Source: Gemmiger sp. An120 (GTDB taxonomy: Bacteria > Bacillota > Clostridia > Oscillospirales > Ruminococcaceae). Taken from it: a stretch of 64,000 nt of DNA. Shown here one piece after another: positions 38,693 through 46,303 of this stretch. The stretch lies in contig NZ_NFLN01000002.1 in assembly GCF_002160955.1 (NCBI RefSeq), positions 62,001-126,000 of the forward strand. Reading direction: 5' to 3'. The notes beneath the pieces are model-generated. The model was not told the origin of the DNA, did no database searches, and saw only the letters and a program-made list of their open reading frames with translations. The position numbers and the translations under genes were made by a program. How positions within the stretch are numbered: position 1 is the first letter of the stretch; each line of letters starts with the position of its first letter.

Positions 38693-39631
38693 TTACCAGT
38701 CCCTTCTGATTTCTTCCAGCACCAGGATTTTACTGATTAAAACATTCTTCTGCATTAAAATATCGTCTTGGTTTTCGAAACAACTATCAGGTAAATCGGT
38801 TATAGTTTTAATAATTTCAATTCGGGCGAGGATATCCGGAACAATGATATACCGTATATCATCAAACGAAAAGTCAAGCCAAAGTTTTTTGTATTTATCC
38901 TGTTCTAACCCCTTGCTAATTTCGTCGGCCAAAGGAATTATATAAGGATTAGCGATGATGCTTTCTGTATTCAAAGCAGTAAGAACCTCAACATTCGGAA
39001 CATATCTCCACTCACGCTCATCATGGAAATTTTTTTGGATTTCAATTGTAGCAGAACTGGAATCGCTACGAGTGATTTTCCTTTTCATAATCCCTCGCAA
39101 AGGTTTGATGTACGCTAAACGATTGATTACATCTTGGGAATATTCTTCTGGAATGTCATCATCCTTGAAAACTCGACCAAATAGAGCAGAAAAATCTTTT
39201 GCATATTGGGAATCTTTGTTAAGATAGTGAACCGGCTGGAGATGCTTTTTTTCACCCCAACTTTTCGAAAAAGCTACTGCATATTCTCCATAATAAGCAA
39301 AATGTGTGTTGTTCTTTTCGAGATCAGCCCGTTCATCCTTGCTTAAGGATTTATAAACATCACCAACAACATTTACAGCGAATGAATCTGCAAGTTTGTG
39401 AAAAGGAATATCACAGAAACACTTTTGCAAAATGGCAACTTCGTTAAATAAGCGAGTTCCATTTCGGATATTTAGGTAGTCTATGGTCTCAATACAATAC
39501 CGTGGAATTATGGCCCTGCGACGGAGAATGGAGTTCAAGTATTCTTGCTTTTTCATGAAATGAAAAAGCGTATTGGCACTCTGCGCATAGTCATCATATG
39601 GTAAATAGGAAATCTGGTTATTAGCGAGCAT
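38693..39631 (-). CDS. AbiGi-like abortive-infection protein
   Basis: Protein of 312 residues from ATG 39631 (GGAGATG upstream). The first half has the AbiGi-type pattern: FHFMKKQEYLNSILRRRAI, IIPRYCIET, an AILQKCFCDIPFHKL segment, then YYGEYAVAFSKSWG and LQPVHYLN. A later FHDEREWRYVP is also typical. AbiGi is the antitoxin-side partner of a two-gene abortive phage resistance system. First gene of a minus-strand pair. Confidence 0.7.
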   Translation of the reverse strand: MLANNQISYLPYDDYAQSANTLFHFMKKQEYLNSILRRRAIIPRYCIETIDYLNIRNGTRLFNEVAILQKCFCDIPFHKLADSFAVNVVGDVYKSLSKDERADLEKNNTHFAYYGEYAVAFSKSWGEKKHLQPVHYLNKDSQYAKDFSALFGRVFKDDDIPEEYSQDVINRLAYIKPLRGIMKRKITRSDSSSATIEIQKNFHDEREWRYVPNVEVLTALNTESIIANPYIIPLADEISKGLEQDKYKKLWLDFSFDDIRYIIVPDILARIEIIKTITDLPDSCFENQDDILMQKNVLISKILVLEEIRRDW

Positions 39632-39664
39632 ACCATCATCTCCATCTGGTTTCTAAAGTCAAAA

Positions 39665-39692
39665 AGCCGCATGGGAATACACCCACACGGCT
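39665..39692 (-). terminator. Distal terminator of the tRNA-Pro flank (copy 2)
   Basis: Minus-strand 11-bp stem with two G-U pairs followed by a T-run, the same structure as at 13228-13255. Confidence 0.6.
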
Positions 39693-39920
39693 GCCTTGGT
39701 GGCGCAAAGGCTCACCGTAGAACTATTATAGTGGATAAGGCTGGAAAACTCAAGAATTTGTCGTATCCACAACGAGAAAACGGCAGTCACGCCAATTAGG
39801 GATGGGTTAGGGATTTGGCGGTTTCGGCGACTATCCTCGCTCATGCTCACGCCGCTTTTCTGCCCCTTAAACCACCGCTGAATGGCAGTTATCCAAACTG
39901 CAAAAACAGAACTAAAAACG

Positions 39921-39952
39921 CAGAAAAACCGCCTAAAAAGGCGGTTTTTCTG
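39921..39952. terminator. tRNA-Pro terminator hairpin
   Basis: A perfect 14-bp stem CAGAAAAACCGCCT / AGGCGGTTTTTCTG with AAAA loop, 8 bp beyond the CCA end of tRNA-Pro, ending in T-rich sequence on the minus strand. Confidence 0.8.
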
Positions 39953-39959
39953 CAAAAAG

Positions 39960-40035
39960 TGGTCGGAGTGCGGGGACTCGAACCCCGGGCCTCCTGCTCC
40001 CAAAGCAGGCGCGCTACCAACTGCGCAACACCCCG
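39960..40035 (-). tRNA. tRNA-Pro (anticodon UGG), intact, CCA encoded
   Basis: Seventy-six bases that fold completely: acceptor CGGGGTG/CACTCCG (one G-U pair), D stem GCGC/GCGC with AGTTGGTA loop, anticodon stem CCTGC/GCAGG with loop TTTGGGA (anticodon TGG), 5-nt variable loop, T stem CGGGG/CCCCG with TTCGAGT loop, discriminator A and CCA. The anticodon loop is the same 7 bp (TCCCAAA on the plus strand) that bounds the mobile units here, so this gene is the probable attB site. Confidence 0.97.
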
Positions 40036-40074
40036 ATATGAAATTGTGGGACAGCCCGGGCGGTTTCTCCCAAA

Positions 40075-40316
40075 CGTGTGTCAGAACTTTCAAACAGCAC
40101 TCTGCCGCCCTCTTTGACGCTTTCTGTTGCTCCGCCAGTTCCTCTTTAGAACTCTTTTGCCCTGCTTGTTTCAAGAAAATCTTTCGTCTTTTGGGATTTG
40201 TGTGGGATTGGATTCTGTATATTAAAAGATGTTCCGTCCGGTTTTAGGGGGCGATGACAAGATGGTTCATCTCAGAGCAGAGGCGCAGGAAATACGCCGC
40301 ATAAACAAAGAAATAC
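40075..40316. repeat. Element left-end repeat, copy 3
   Basis: Best preserved of the three left-end copies (others at 13568 and 18343): GTGTGTCAGAACTTTCAAA, GGGATTGGATTCTGTATATT, and the GCGCAGGAAATACGCC hairpin (one base changed in the stem). Confidence 0.8.
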
Positions 40317-40371
40317 TCTGGACCGTGGGCTTTGACAACACGGAATAATTTTCTTGTCAGATGAATACAAA

Positions 40372-40400
40372 TTGACAAGAATGACAAGAATGATTATAAT
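40372..40400 (+). promoter_or_regulatory. Consensus promoter of the AlbA_2/TOTE operon, copy 2
   Basis: TTGACA (40372-40377), 17-bp spacer, TATAAT (40395-40400) with the same GACAAGAAT direct repeat as copy 1. Confidence 0.85.
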
Positions 40401-40427
40401 GACAACTAAGAAAAGGAGGCGCTGTGT

Positions 40428-41732
40428 ATGGCATTTGTTGAGAGTGAAGTTGTTGAACTGAAAGCAGAGGTCGTGGGAGATATCTGCAAAGAAGTCATTG
40501 CCTTTGCCAATACAAAAGGCGGTACGCTGTATATTGGCGTCAGCAACGATGGAAATGTCTTGGGGGTCAAAAACGCCGACCAAGTCATTTTGCAGCTAAA
40601 CAATATGATTCGAGATTCCATCAAGCCTGATGTGACAATGTTTGTGGGCTACGAAAACCAACACGTCGGCGACAAGGATATCATTGCTGTGACCATTCAA
40701 AAAGGAACCGACCGGCCCTATTATCTGGGCAGTAAGGGATTGAAACCCAGTGGGGTCTATGTCAGAAACGGCACATCTTCTGACCCGGCTACAGATACTG
40801 CGATCCGAAGAATGATCAAAGAAACCGATGGTGACAGCTTCGAATCCATGCGTTCGCTGGAACAGAACCTCAGCTTTGAAGCGGCAGAGAAGCAATTTGA
40901 AAAGCAGAATATCCCATTTGATGCTGCAAAAATGCAGACCCTTGGGATGATTTCCGCAGATGGTATCTACTCCAATGTGGCGCTGCTCCTGTCCGATCAG
41001 TGTCCCAGCACCATTAAGGCGGCGACCTTCTCGGGAGAAGATAAAGGAACTTTTCAGGACAGAAGGGAATTTGACGGTTCGCTGTTTCAGCAAATGGAGG
41101 AGCTGTACAGCTATCTGGATATGCGTAACCAGACAAAGGCAACTTTTGATGGGCTATACCGAATCGACACACGGGATTATCCGGAAGATGCACTGCGGGA
41201 AGCGCTGCTGAACTCGCTGGTCCACAGAGACTATTCCTTCCGTGCAAGCACCCTGGTCAGTGTATATGCCGACAGAATTGAATTTGTCTCTGTAGGCGGA
41301 CTGCTTTCCGGCATTGAACTGGATGACATTATGCTGGGACTCTCGGTTTGCCGAAATCCCAAGCTGGCAGCCATATTTTATCGTCTGCAGCTGATTGAGG
41401 CATACGGCACAGGTATGCCTAAAATTATGAACGCCTATGGGGAGACGGAATTGAAACCAAAAATCGAGGTATCAAGCAACGCATTCAAAATCACGCTGCC
41501 AAACAGGAACGCCGGCGCAAATCATACAGAGACATTGATTGGCACGGTCAAAGGCGATGAAAAGCGGATTCTGGATTTCATTGGTTCCCATGGCCATATC
41601 GTACGCCGTGATGTGGATCAGCTGCTGGATGTAAGCCAAGCCACAGCCAACCGAATTCTGAAACACATGGTCGCCAAGGGCCTGATTTATCAGGATGGAA
41701 ACGGCAGGAAAACAAAGTATAGACGGAAGTGA
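40428..41732 (+). CDS. AlbA_2 (Schlafen-type) regulator, copy 2
   Basis: Protein of 434 residues, the same length as copy 1 at 13922. AlbA_2 domain 1-130 (VELKAEVVGDICKEVIAFAN), HATPase_c_4-like part about 220-320 (EALLNSLVHRDY, CRNPKLAAIFYRLQ), winged helix at the C-terminus (LLDVSQATANRILKHM). Changes against copy 1 are mostly conservative and many are silent at the DNA level, so the two have diverged under selection rather than by a recent exact duplication. It probably controls the TOTE gene 26 nt downstream. Confidence 0.88.
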   Translation: MAFVESEVVELKAEVVGDICKEVIAFANTKGGTLYIGVSNDGNVLGVKNADQVILQLNNMIRDSIKPDVTMFVGYENQHVGDKDIIAVTIQKGTDRPYYLGSKGLKPSGVYVRNGTSSDPATDTAIRRMIKETDGDSFESMRSLEQNLSFEAAEKQFEKQNIPFDAAKMQTLGMISADGIYSNVALLLSDQCPSTIKAATFSGEDKGTFQDRREFDGSLFQQMEELYSYLDMRNQTKATFDGLYRIDTRDYPEDALREALLNSLVHRDYSFRASTLVSVYADRIEFVSVGGLLSGIELDDIMLGLSVCRNPKLAAIFYRLQLIEAYGTGMPKIMNAYGETELKPKIEVSSNAFKITLPNRNAGANHTETLIGTVKGDEKRILDFIGSHGHIVRRDVDQLLDVSQATANRILKHMVAKGLIYQDGNGRKTKYRRK

Positions 41733-41758
41733 CTGTGGGTGTGGAGGGGGGACTGTGT

Positions 41759-44689
41759 ATGAATAGAAAAGCGATCATCAATAACCGGGAGTATGCGCTT
41801 CTTGAAATTGTCCCGTCTCTGGATGGAGGGCAGGCGCTGCTTCTCTGTGAAGATAAAAACGGCAAAAGGGCGGTATGCTCCGAGCCGCTGTGGCGCAGCT
41901 GTGCGCTAACGGATGTGCAGTCTGCTCCGGTTCACGCACACAGCTCCTCACAGGAGAAAATCGAGTATTTCCTCTCTGTTTTCAAAGGGCGGGAAGATGT
42001 ATATGCACGCCGATATCACAGCACGACCACCGGGAAAACCGGTTACACCCCAGTCTGTAAAAATGAATGGGTGCATGGCCTGTGTGATAAAAAGAAATAC
42101 AGGTGCGTAGAGTGCCCCAACCGTGAGTTTCGGCCACTCACGGCCGATGTGGTCAAGGCGCATTTGATGGGCCGTGATGCTTTGTGCAGAGATGTGGCGG
42201 CAATCTATCCGATGCTGGAGGACAACAGGACCTGGCTGTTGGCTGCGGATTTTGATGAAGAAAACTGGAAGCTTGATGTGACTGCATTTTGCAAATCCTG
42301 CAAAGAAGCAGGACTTGTACCAGCAGTGGAACGCTCCCGTTCCGGAAACGGCGCACATATCTGGTTTTTCTTTTCGGAGCCTGTTTCTGCCGCCGATGCC
42401 AGGCGCTTGGGGACCGGTTTGCTGACCCGAACCATGTCGTGCAGACATGAGCTATCCTTTTCATCCTATGACCGGTTGTTCCCGTCTCAGGATATTGTGC
42501 CGAAGGGCGGTTTTGGGAATTTGATTGCCCTGCCATTTCAAGGCCAGGCGCAGAAAGACGGAAATTCTCTGTTTGTGGATGATCACTTTGAGCCTTATCC
42601 CGATCAGTGGGCGTTTCTGTCCTCCCTGCCCAAAATTACACCGGAACAGTTGGAAGAATGTCTGGGGAAACTATGTCATCATGGCGACATGGGAGAACTG
42701 GAAGATGCTGGGGAGAAGCAAGTGCCATGGAAGCGCAAGCGAACCCAGACAAAACTGACACACAGAGATTTTCCGCTGCAGGTAAGCCTGTATAGTTCCA
42801 ATCTGATCTATATTGAGAAAAAAGACTTCTCTCAAGGGGCATTGAATACGCTCAAGAGACTTGCGGCGTTTCCAAATCCGGAATTTCGCTCCAAGCAAGC
42901 CATGCGCATTTCCGTTTATGGCGTTCCTCGTGTTCTGGACTGCGGCTATGAAGATGAGGAATACATCGGCCTTCCCCGTGGTTGCATGGATGAGATTCTG
43001 GGGTTATTTGATCAATATGAAATCCCTGTCATTCTGGAAGATTACAGATCACTGGGACGTTCCATTGATGTGGAATTCAATGGGGTGCTGCGCCCAGAAC
43101 AGGAACCTGCTGCCCAGGCCCTGCTTGCCGCAGACATGGGCGTTCTCTCAGCAACTACTGCGTTTGGAAAAACTGTGATTGGCGCCTATCTGATTGGACA
43201 GCGCAAAGTCAATACTCTGGTATTGGTGCAGTCCAGCGCATTGCTGGAACAGTGGAAATCCTCGCTGGAACAATTTCTGAATGTTCATGAGGTTCTGCCG
43301 GAACTTCCCAAAAAGCGCGGCAGGAAGAAAAAACAGTACCTCATTGGCCAAATCGGCAGCGGAAAGAATTCCCGCAGTGGGATTGTCGATATTGCCACCA
43401 TGCAGTCCCTGCTTGAGGGAGAAGAAAAGACGGTAAAGTCTTTTGTGACAGAGTACGGAATGGTCATTGTAGATGAGTGCCATCATGTGGCCGCATTCAC
43501 CTTCGAAACCGTGCTGAAAGCAGTTGAAGCCAAATATGTTTACGGTTTGTCTGCTACTCCTGTCCGCAAGGACGGTCATCATCCCATCATCTTTATGCAG
43601 TGCGGCCCTGTCCGGTATTTGGTGGACGCCAAAAGTCAGGCAGAAAAGCGAAGCTTTTCTCACATTGTAATTCCCAGATTTACACGCATGAGGCTACCAA
43701 ATGCCAATGGGATTCAGGATATGTACGTCGGAGTAATTGAAAATCAAAACAGGAACGAACTGTTGGTGTCAGACACTTTGAAGTTGATACAGGAGGGGCG
43801 TACACCGATTCTGCTGACGGAGCGGAAGGAACACGCTGTATTGCTTGCTGGTTGTCTGTCGGATCAAGTGAAAAATGTCTTTCTGCTTATTGGTAGTGAG
43901 AAGCAAAAGGATAAGCGTGAAAAGCTGGCAGCATTGCAGAATGTGCCTGACGATGAGGACGTGGTGGTCGTTGCCACCGGAAAGTATATTGGAGAGGGAT
44001 TTGACTCTCCGCGGCTGGACACCTTGCTTCTGGCGATGCCCATATCGTGGAAAGGTACATTGGCACAGTATGCCGGACGTCTCCATAGAAATTATGAAGG
44101 AAAGCAGGAAGCTCGCATCTATGATTATGTGGATATCCATGTTCCCACCCTGGAGCGGATGTATCATAAACGCCTGAAGGGCTATGCGGAACTGGGATAT
44201 CAGGTCAAATTCGGTGCAGCGGATCAGTCTGTCAGCGTGATTTACGACGGATACTCATCTATGCTTCCCTTTGAGCAGGACCTGGATGATGCCGCCCGCA
44301 ACGTGGTTATCGTCAGTCCTTATCTGCAAAAAGGCAGAATCGTGAAACTTCTTCCCTCTTTACAGAAGGCGGTTGCTTCCGGTGTCGAAATTGCGATCCA
44401 TACCAGAACGGCAGATAGCAGAGAATTATCAAATCAAGAAAGTGTGTGTGAAGCGATCAAAATGATGAGGCAGACAGGTATTGTGGTCCATACGCACAAA
44501 GAACTGAATCAGCGGTATGCCGTCGTTGATGAAAGCGTTGTGTGGTATGGCGGCGTGGATTTTCTTGCGTTTGGCAGAAAAGATACGGATGTGCTTCGGT
44601 TCAAAAATCCAGACATTGCCGGTGAGTTTCTGGCACTTTCTGGTCATGCAGAAAGCGAACAGCTTGTCATGGAAGATGTTTCTATGTAG
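41759..44689 (+). CDS. TOTE conflict-system protein: AEP primase, SF2 helicase and PLD-like tail, copy 2
   Basis: Protein of 976 residues from ATG 41759 (GGAGGGGGG upstream). Residues about 60-330 are an archaeo-eukaryotic primase-type domain: a CxxC pair (CVECP near 115), DFD near 163, SGNGAHIWFFF near 196, GFGNLIALPF near 250. The SF2 helicase runs about 440-800: TTAFGKT near 467, IVDECHHV near 570, GEGFDSPRLDTLLLA near 743, YAGRLHRNYEG near 771. The tail (about 850-960) resembles a phospholipase-D-fold nuclease (IVSPYLQKG, AVVDESVVWYGGVDFL), but the expected HxK reads NQR, so nuclease activity is doubtful. TOTE proteins are predicted phage/transposon-conflict effectors. This copy is intact; copy 1 is broken. 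Confidence 0.85.
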   Translation: MNRKAIINNREYALLEIVPSLDGGQALLLCEDKNGKRAVCSEPLWRSCALTDVQSAPVHAHSSSQEKIEYFLSVFKGREDVYARRYHSTTTGKTGYTPVCKNEWVHGLCDKKKYRCVECPNREFRPLTADVVKAHLMGRDALCRDVAAIYPMLEDNRTWLLAADFDEENWKLDVTAFCKSCKEAGLVPAVERSRSGNGAHIWFFFSEPVSAADARRLGTGLLTRTMSCRHELSFSSYDRLFPSQDIVPKGGFGNLIALPFQGQAQKDGNSLFVDDHFEPYPDQWAFLSSLPKITPEQLEECLGKLCHHGDMGELEDAGEKQVPWKRKRTQTKLTHRDFPLQVSLYSSNLIYIEKKDFSQGALNTLKRLAAFPNPEFRSKQAMRISVYGVPRVLDCGYEDEEYIGLPRGCMDEILGLFDQYEIPVILEDYRSLGRSIDVEFNGVLRPEQEPAAQALLAADMGVLSATTAFGKTVIGAYLIGQRKVNTLVLVQSSALLEQWKSSLEQFLNVHEVLPELPKKRGRKKKQYLIGQIGSGKNSRSGIVDIATMQSLLEGEEKTVKSFVTEYGMVIVDECHHVAAFTFETVLKAVEAKYVYGLSATPVRKDGHHPIIFMQCGPVRYLVDAKSQAEKRSFSHIVIPRFTRMRLPNANGIQDMYVGVIENQNRNELLVSDTLKLIQEGRTPILLTERKEHAVLLAGCLSDQVKNVFLLIGSEKQKDKREKLAALQNVPDDEDVVVVATGKYIGEGFDSPRLDTLLLAMPISWKGTLAQYAGRLHRNYEGKQEARIYDYVDIHVPTLERMYHKRLKGYAELGYQVKFGAADQSVSVIYDGYSSMLPFEQDLDDAARNVVIVSPYLQKGRIVKLLPSLQKAVASGVEIAIHTRTADSRELSNQESVCEAIKMMRQTGIVVHTHKELNQRYAVVDESVVWYGGVDFLAFGRKDTDVLRFKNPDIAGEFLALSGHAESEQLVMEDVSM

Positions 44690-44774
44690 GGGTCGTCTTC
44701 GGGATATTTCCGCATTTGGGATTACACGAAATGGAGAAAAGGGGTAGAGAAAAACCGCTGCTTTCTGCTGCTTT

Positions 44775-45614
44775 TCAATGCTCTTTAACCCTGTTTGGCA
44801 GTGTTTGGTCCGGCGTGTGGGGTTCGAATGTCTGGGAATGCGGTCCCAAAATGGGCGCCCGCTGTTCCTCGGCAAACCACATGGTCCGCCAGAACATGGA
44901 GAAGGCAAACTTGGCCAGGGATTGGGTATCGTACTGGGCGTGTTCCGGGATGTCCGCTTTGCTGTACTGTCCGTCCGAGCCTATGGTGCCGTCCACCGGG
45001 TAGCCCTCGGTGTCGGCCCAATCGAGGATGGTGTCCTCATCCGCCTGCCATGCCAGCTGGTTCAGCTTCTCCAGTTCCTTCCGCAGACCGCCCAAGGTGG
45101 CGATCATAGCCTGATCGTCGGTGGGCAGAGGGGCCTGAAAGAAGAAGGCATCCGACAGAGGCAGCCACCGAGTGGCCCCACGGAACAGGGACCAGACCCG
45201 CTCCTCATCTGATGCAAGGCGGGAGATCAGAGGATGCTCCCCAAAGTCCCAGTTTTTCTCCACAGTAGGCGGCACCGGCTCTCCATATGTATGGCAGGCG
45301 GCCACCAGCAGCATGGCGCCGAAGGCGTCCCAGTCCGGCTTGTCGGTGTAGTAGGGTTTCTCATTGTCCTCCGGCCAGGGGGCGTAGGGCTCCTGCCCCG
45401 GCTGGGCGATGGCAGCCAGAATCTGGTCCCGCCAGTTCTCTACCGCCGCCTGAACCTCCGCCGGGGACAGCTCCTCCCCATCATCGGCAGGCTCTCCATC
45501 TGGGGTAATCCGGTTGAAGGTATATCCATTTTTCTCAGCCCACTGCTGGACAACGGTTTTCCAGTTGTGAGAGTAGTACCGGGTCAATGTTCCGGCGTAG
45601 ATGTCAAGTCCCAT
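44775..45614 (-). CDS. Immunity-array protein with element-derived C-terminus
   Basis: Protein of 279 residues (GAGGAGG ahead of ATG 45614), beginning MGLDIYAGTLTRYYSHNW. Family not recognised; Trp- and acid-rich and cytosolic like its neighbours. The last 22 residues, after RAPILG, are translated from the right end of the TOTE unit, starting at the core TTTGGGA. The native C-terminus has therefore been replaced by insertion. Last gene of the minus-strand immunity array. Confidence 0.65.
   Translation of the reverse strand: MGLDIYAGTLTRYYSHNWKTVVQQWAEKNGYTFNRITPDGEPADDGEELSPAEVQAAVENWRDQILAAIAQPGQEPYAPWPEDNEKPYYTDKPDWDAFGAMLLVAACHTYGEPVPPTVEKNWDFGEHPLISRLASDEERVWSLFRGATRWLPLSDAFFFQAPLPTDDQAMIATLGGLRKELEKLNQLAWQADEDTILDWADTEGYPVDGTIGSDGQYSKADIPEHAQYDTQSLAKFAFSMFWRTMWFAEEQRAPILGPHSQTFEPHTPDQTLPNRVKEH
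44806..44850 (-). repeat. 45-nt tRNA 3'-half mimic at the right end of TOTE unit 2
   Basis: The same sequence as 18298-18342: CCA-end complement, T-loop TTCGAAC at the proper place and TTTGGGA loop with tRNA spacing throughout. It also encodes part of the chimeric C-terminus of the gene at 44775-45614. Confidence 0.7.
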
Positions 45615-45635
45615 AGTGATGCCTCCTCTGCTTGG

Positions 45636-45941
45636 TCAAAGCCGTTCCAGGGTACAGTCGTGCCCGGAATGGTCGGTATCCAAAATGATTTCCACAATGG
45701 TGTCCATAGTCTCTTTCCCGAGATTACGGACGCTTTTTTCAAAGGCCAGCCACTGGATGTGGATGGGTTGTCCATACTCATGCCGCCCAAAACCGCCCCG
45801 GAGAATATCGTTAAAGGCGTTCAGGTTCCGACCGATCTTCCAGTCCAAACCGAAGGTAAATACCCGCTCCACCTCGTCATAAAAACCGGCCATGTTAGAA
45901 AAGCGGCGGCCGTCGATGGTGAACACCTCTCTCATATCCAT
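45636..45941 (-). CDS. Barstar-family RNase inhibitor
   Basis: Protein of 101 residues (AAAGGAG ahead of ATG 45941). The barstar pattern is clear: FTIDGRRFSNMAGFYDEVERVF, then LNAFNDILRGGF. Barstar binds and blocks barnase-type ribonucleases. No barnase gene is in view, so it would protect against toxins from other cells. It overlaps the upstream gene by 10 nt. Confidence 0.85.
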   Translation of the reverse strand: MDMREVFTIDGRRFSNMAGFYDEVERVFTFGLDWKIGRNLNAFNDILRGGFGRHEYGQPIHIQWLAFEKSVRNLGKETMDTIVEIILDTDHSGHDCTLERL

Positions 45942-46285
45942 ATAAATGGCTCCTTTAAGTGGTATTTCTCCATGATCTTATTTTCCAAAGCTTCATAGGC
46001 ATCCATATCCTCTGGCTGCGCCGGAATGCCTTTTTCCCACCAGTAACCGTTCCCATAGTAGAAAGACATAGCCCAGTAATAAGGCAGGTCATGGCTGAAT
46101 ACCGCCACTCCCAAGGCATCGGCCACTGGCGCTGCCAGCGGTGAGCGTTCCACTGTCTGGGAGGCTTCCGCATAGGAGATCCCCACCAGCTCCACCAGCA
46201 GATGCTTCACCAGTTCGCAGAAGCTGTACTGGTTGAATATGACCTGACCATCCTCATCTTTGAACACAAGTCCATCTCTCACCAT
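45932..46285 (-). CDS. Uncharacterised immunity-array protein
   Basis: Protein of 117 residues, GGAGAG ahead of ATG 46285. Family not recognised. Aromatic-rich centre (LPYYWAMSFYYGNGYWWEKG). Between RtcB and barstar in the same operon and overlapping the latter, so probably another small immunity protein. Confidence 0.6.
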   Translation of the reverse strand: MVRDGLVFKDEDGQVIFNQYSFCELVKHLLVELVGISYAEASQTVERSPLAAPVADALGVAVFSHDLPYYWAMSFYYGNGYWWEKGIPAQPEDMDAYEALENKIMEKYHLKEPFIWI

Positions 46286-46303
46286 GGTATTTCTCTCCGT
46301 TTT

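Larger units (their letters stand above)
39661..39959. repeat. tRNA-Pro 3'-flank repeat, copy 2
   Basis: The block directly downstream of the intact tRNA-Pro (minus strand), repeated at 13226-13522. It contains the two hairpins 39665-39692 and 39921-39952; no coding frame. The repeat stops just outside the AbiGi-like gene. Confidence 0.85.
40068..44850 (+). mobile_element. 4.8-kb AlbA_2/TOTE unit, copy 2 (TCCCAAA-bounded)
   Basis: Bounded by TCCCAAA at 40068-40074 and 44844-44850. Same order as copy 1: left-end repeat, consensus promoter, AlbA_2 gene, TOTE gene, tRNA-half mimic. Both genes are intact. It lies about 30 bp beyond the 5' end of the tRNA-Pro, and its right end is fused into the 3' end of the next minus-strand gene, so it inserted at a second core-like site next to the tRNA. 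Confidence 0.75.

Noticed and set aside
38693-39631. Reading the AbiG-like pair as a plain AbiGi/AbiGii toxin-antitoxin system
   Set aside because: Only the first protein shows the AbiG pattern; the partner lacks the toxin's expected motifs, so the full system name is not given.
13226-44850. Possible CRISPR array suggested by repeated sequence
   Set aside because: Repeats are few, long and flank gene cassettes; there are no short repeats with unique spacers and no cas genes.
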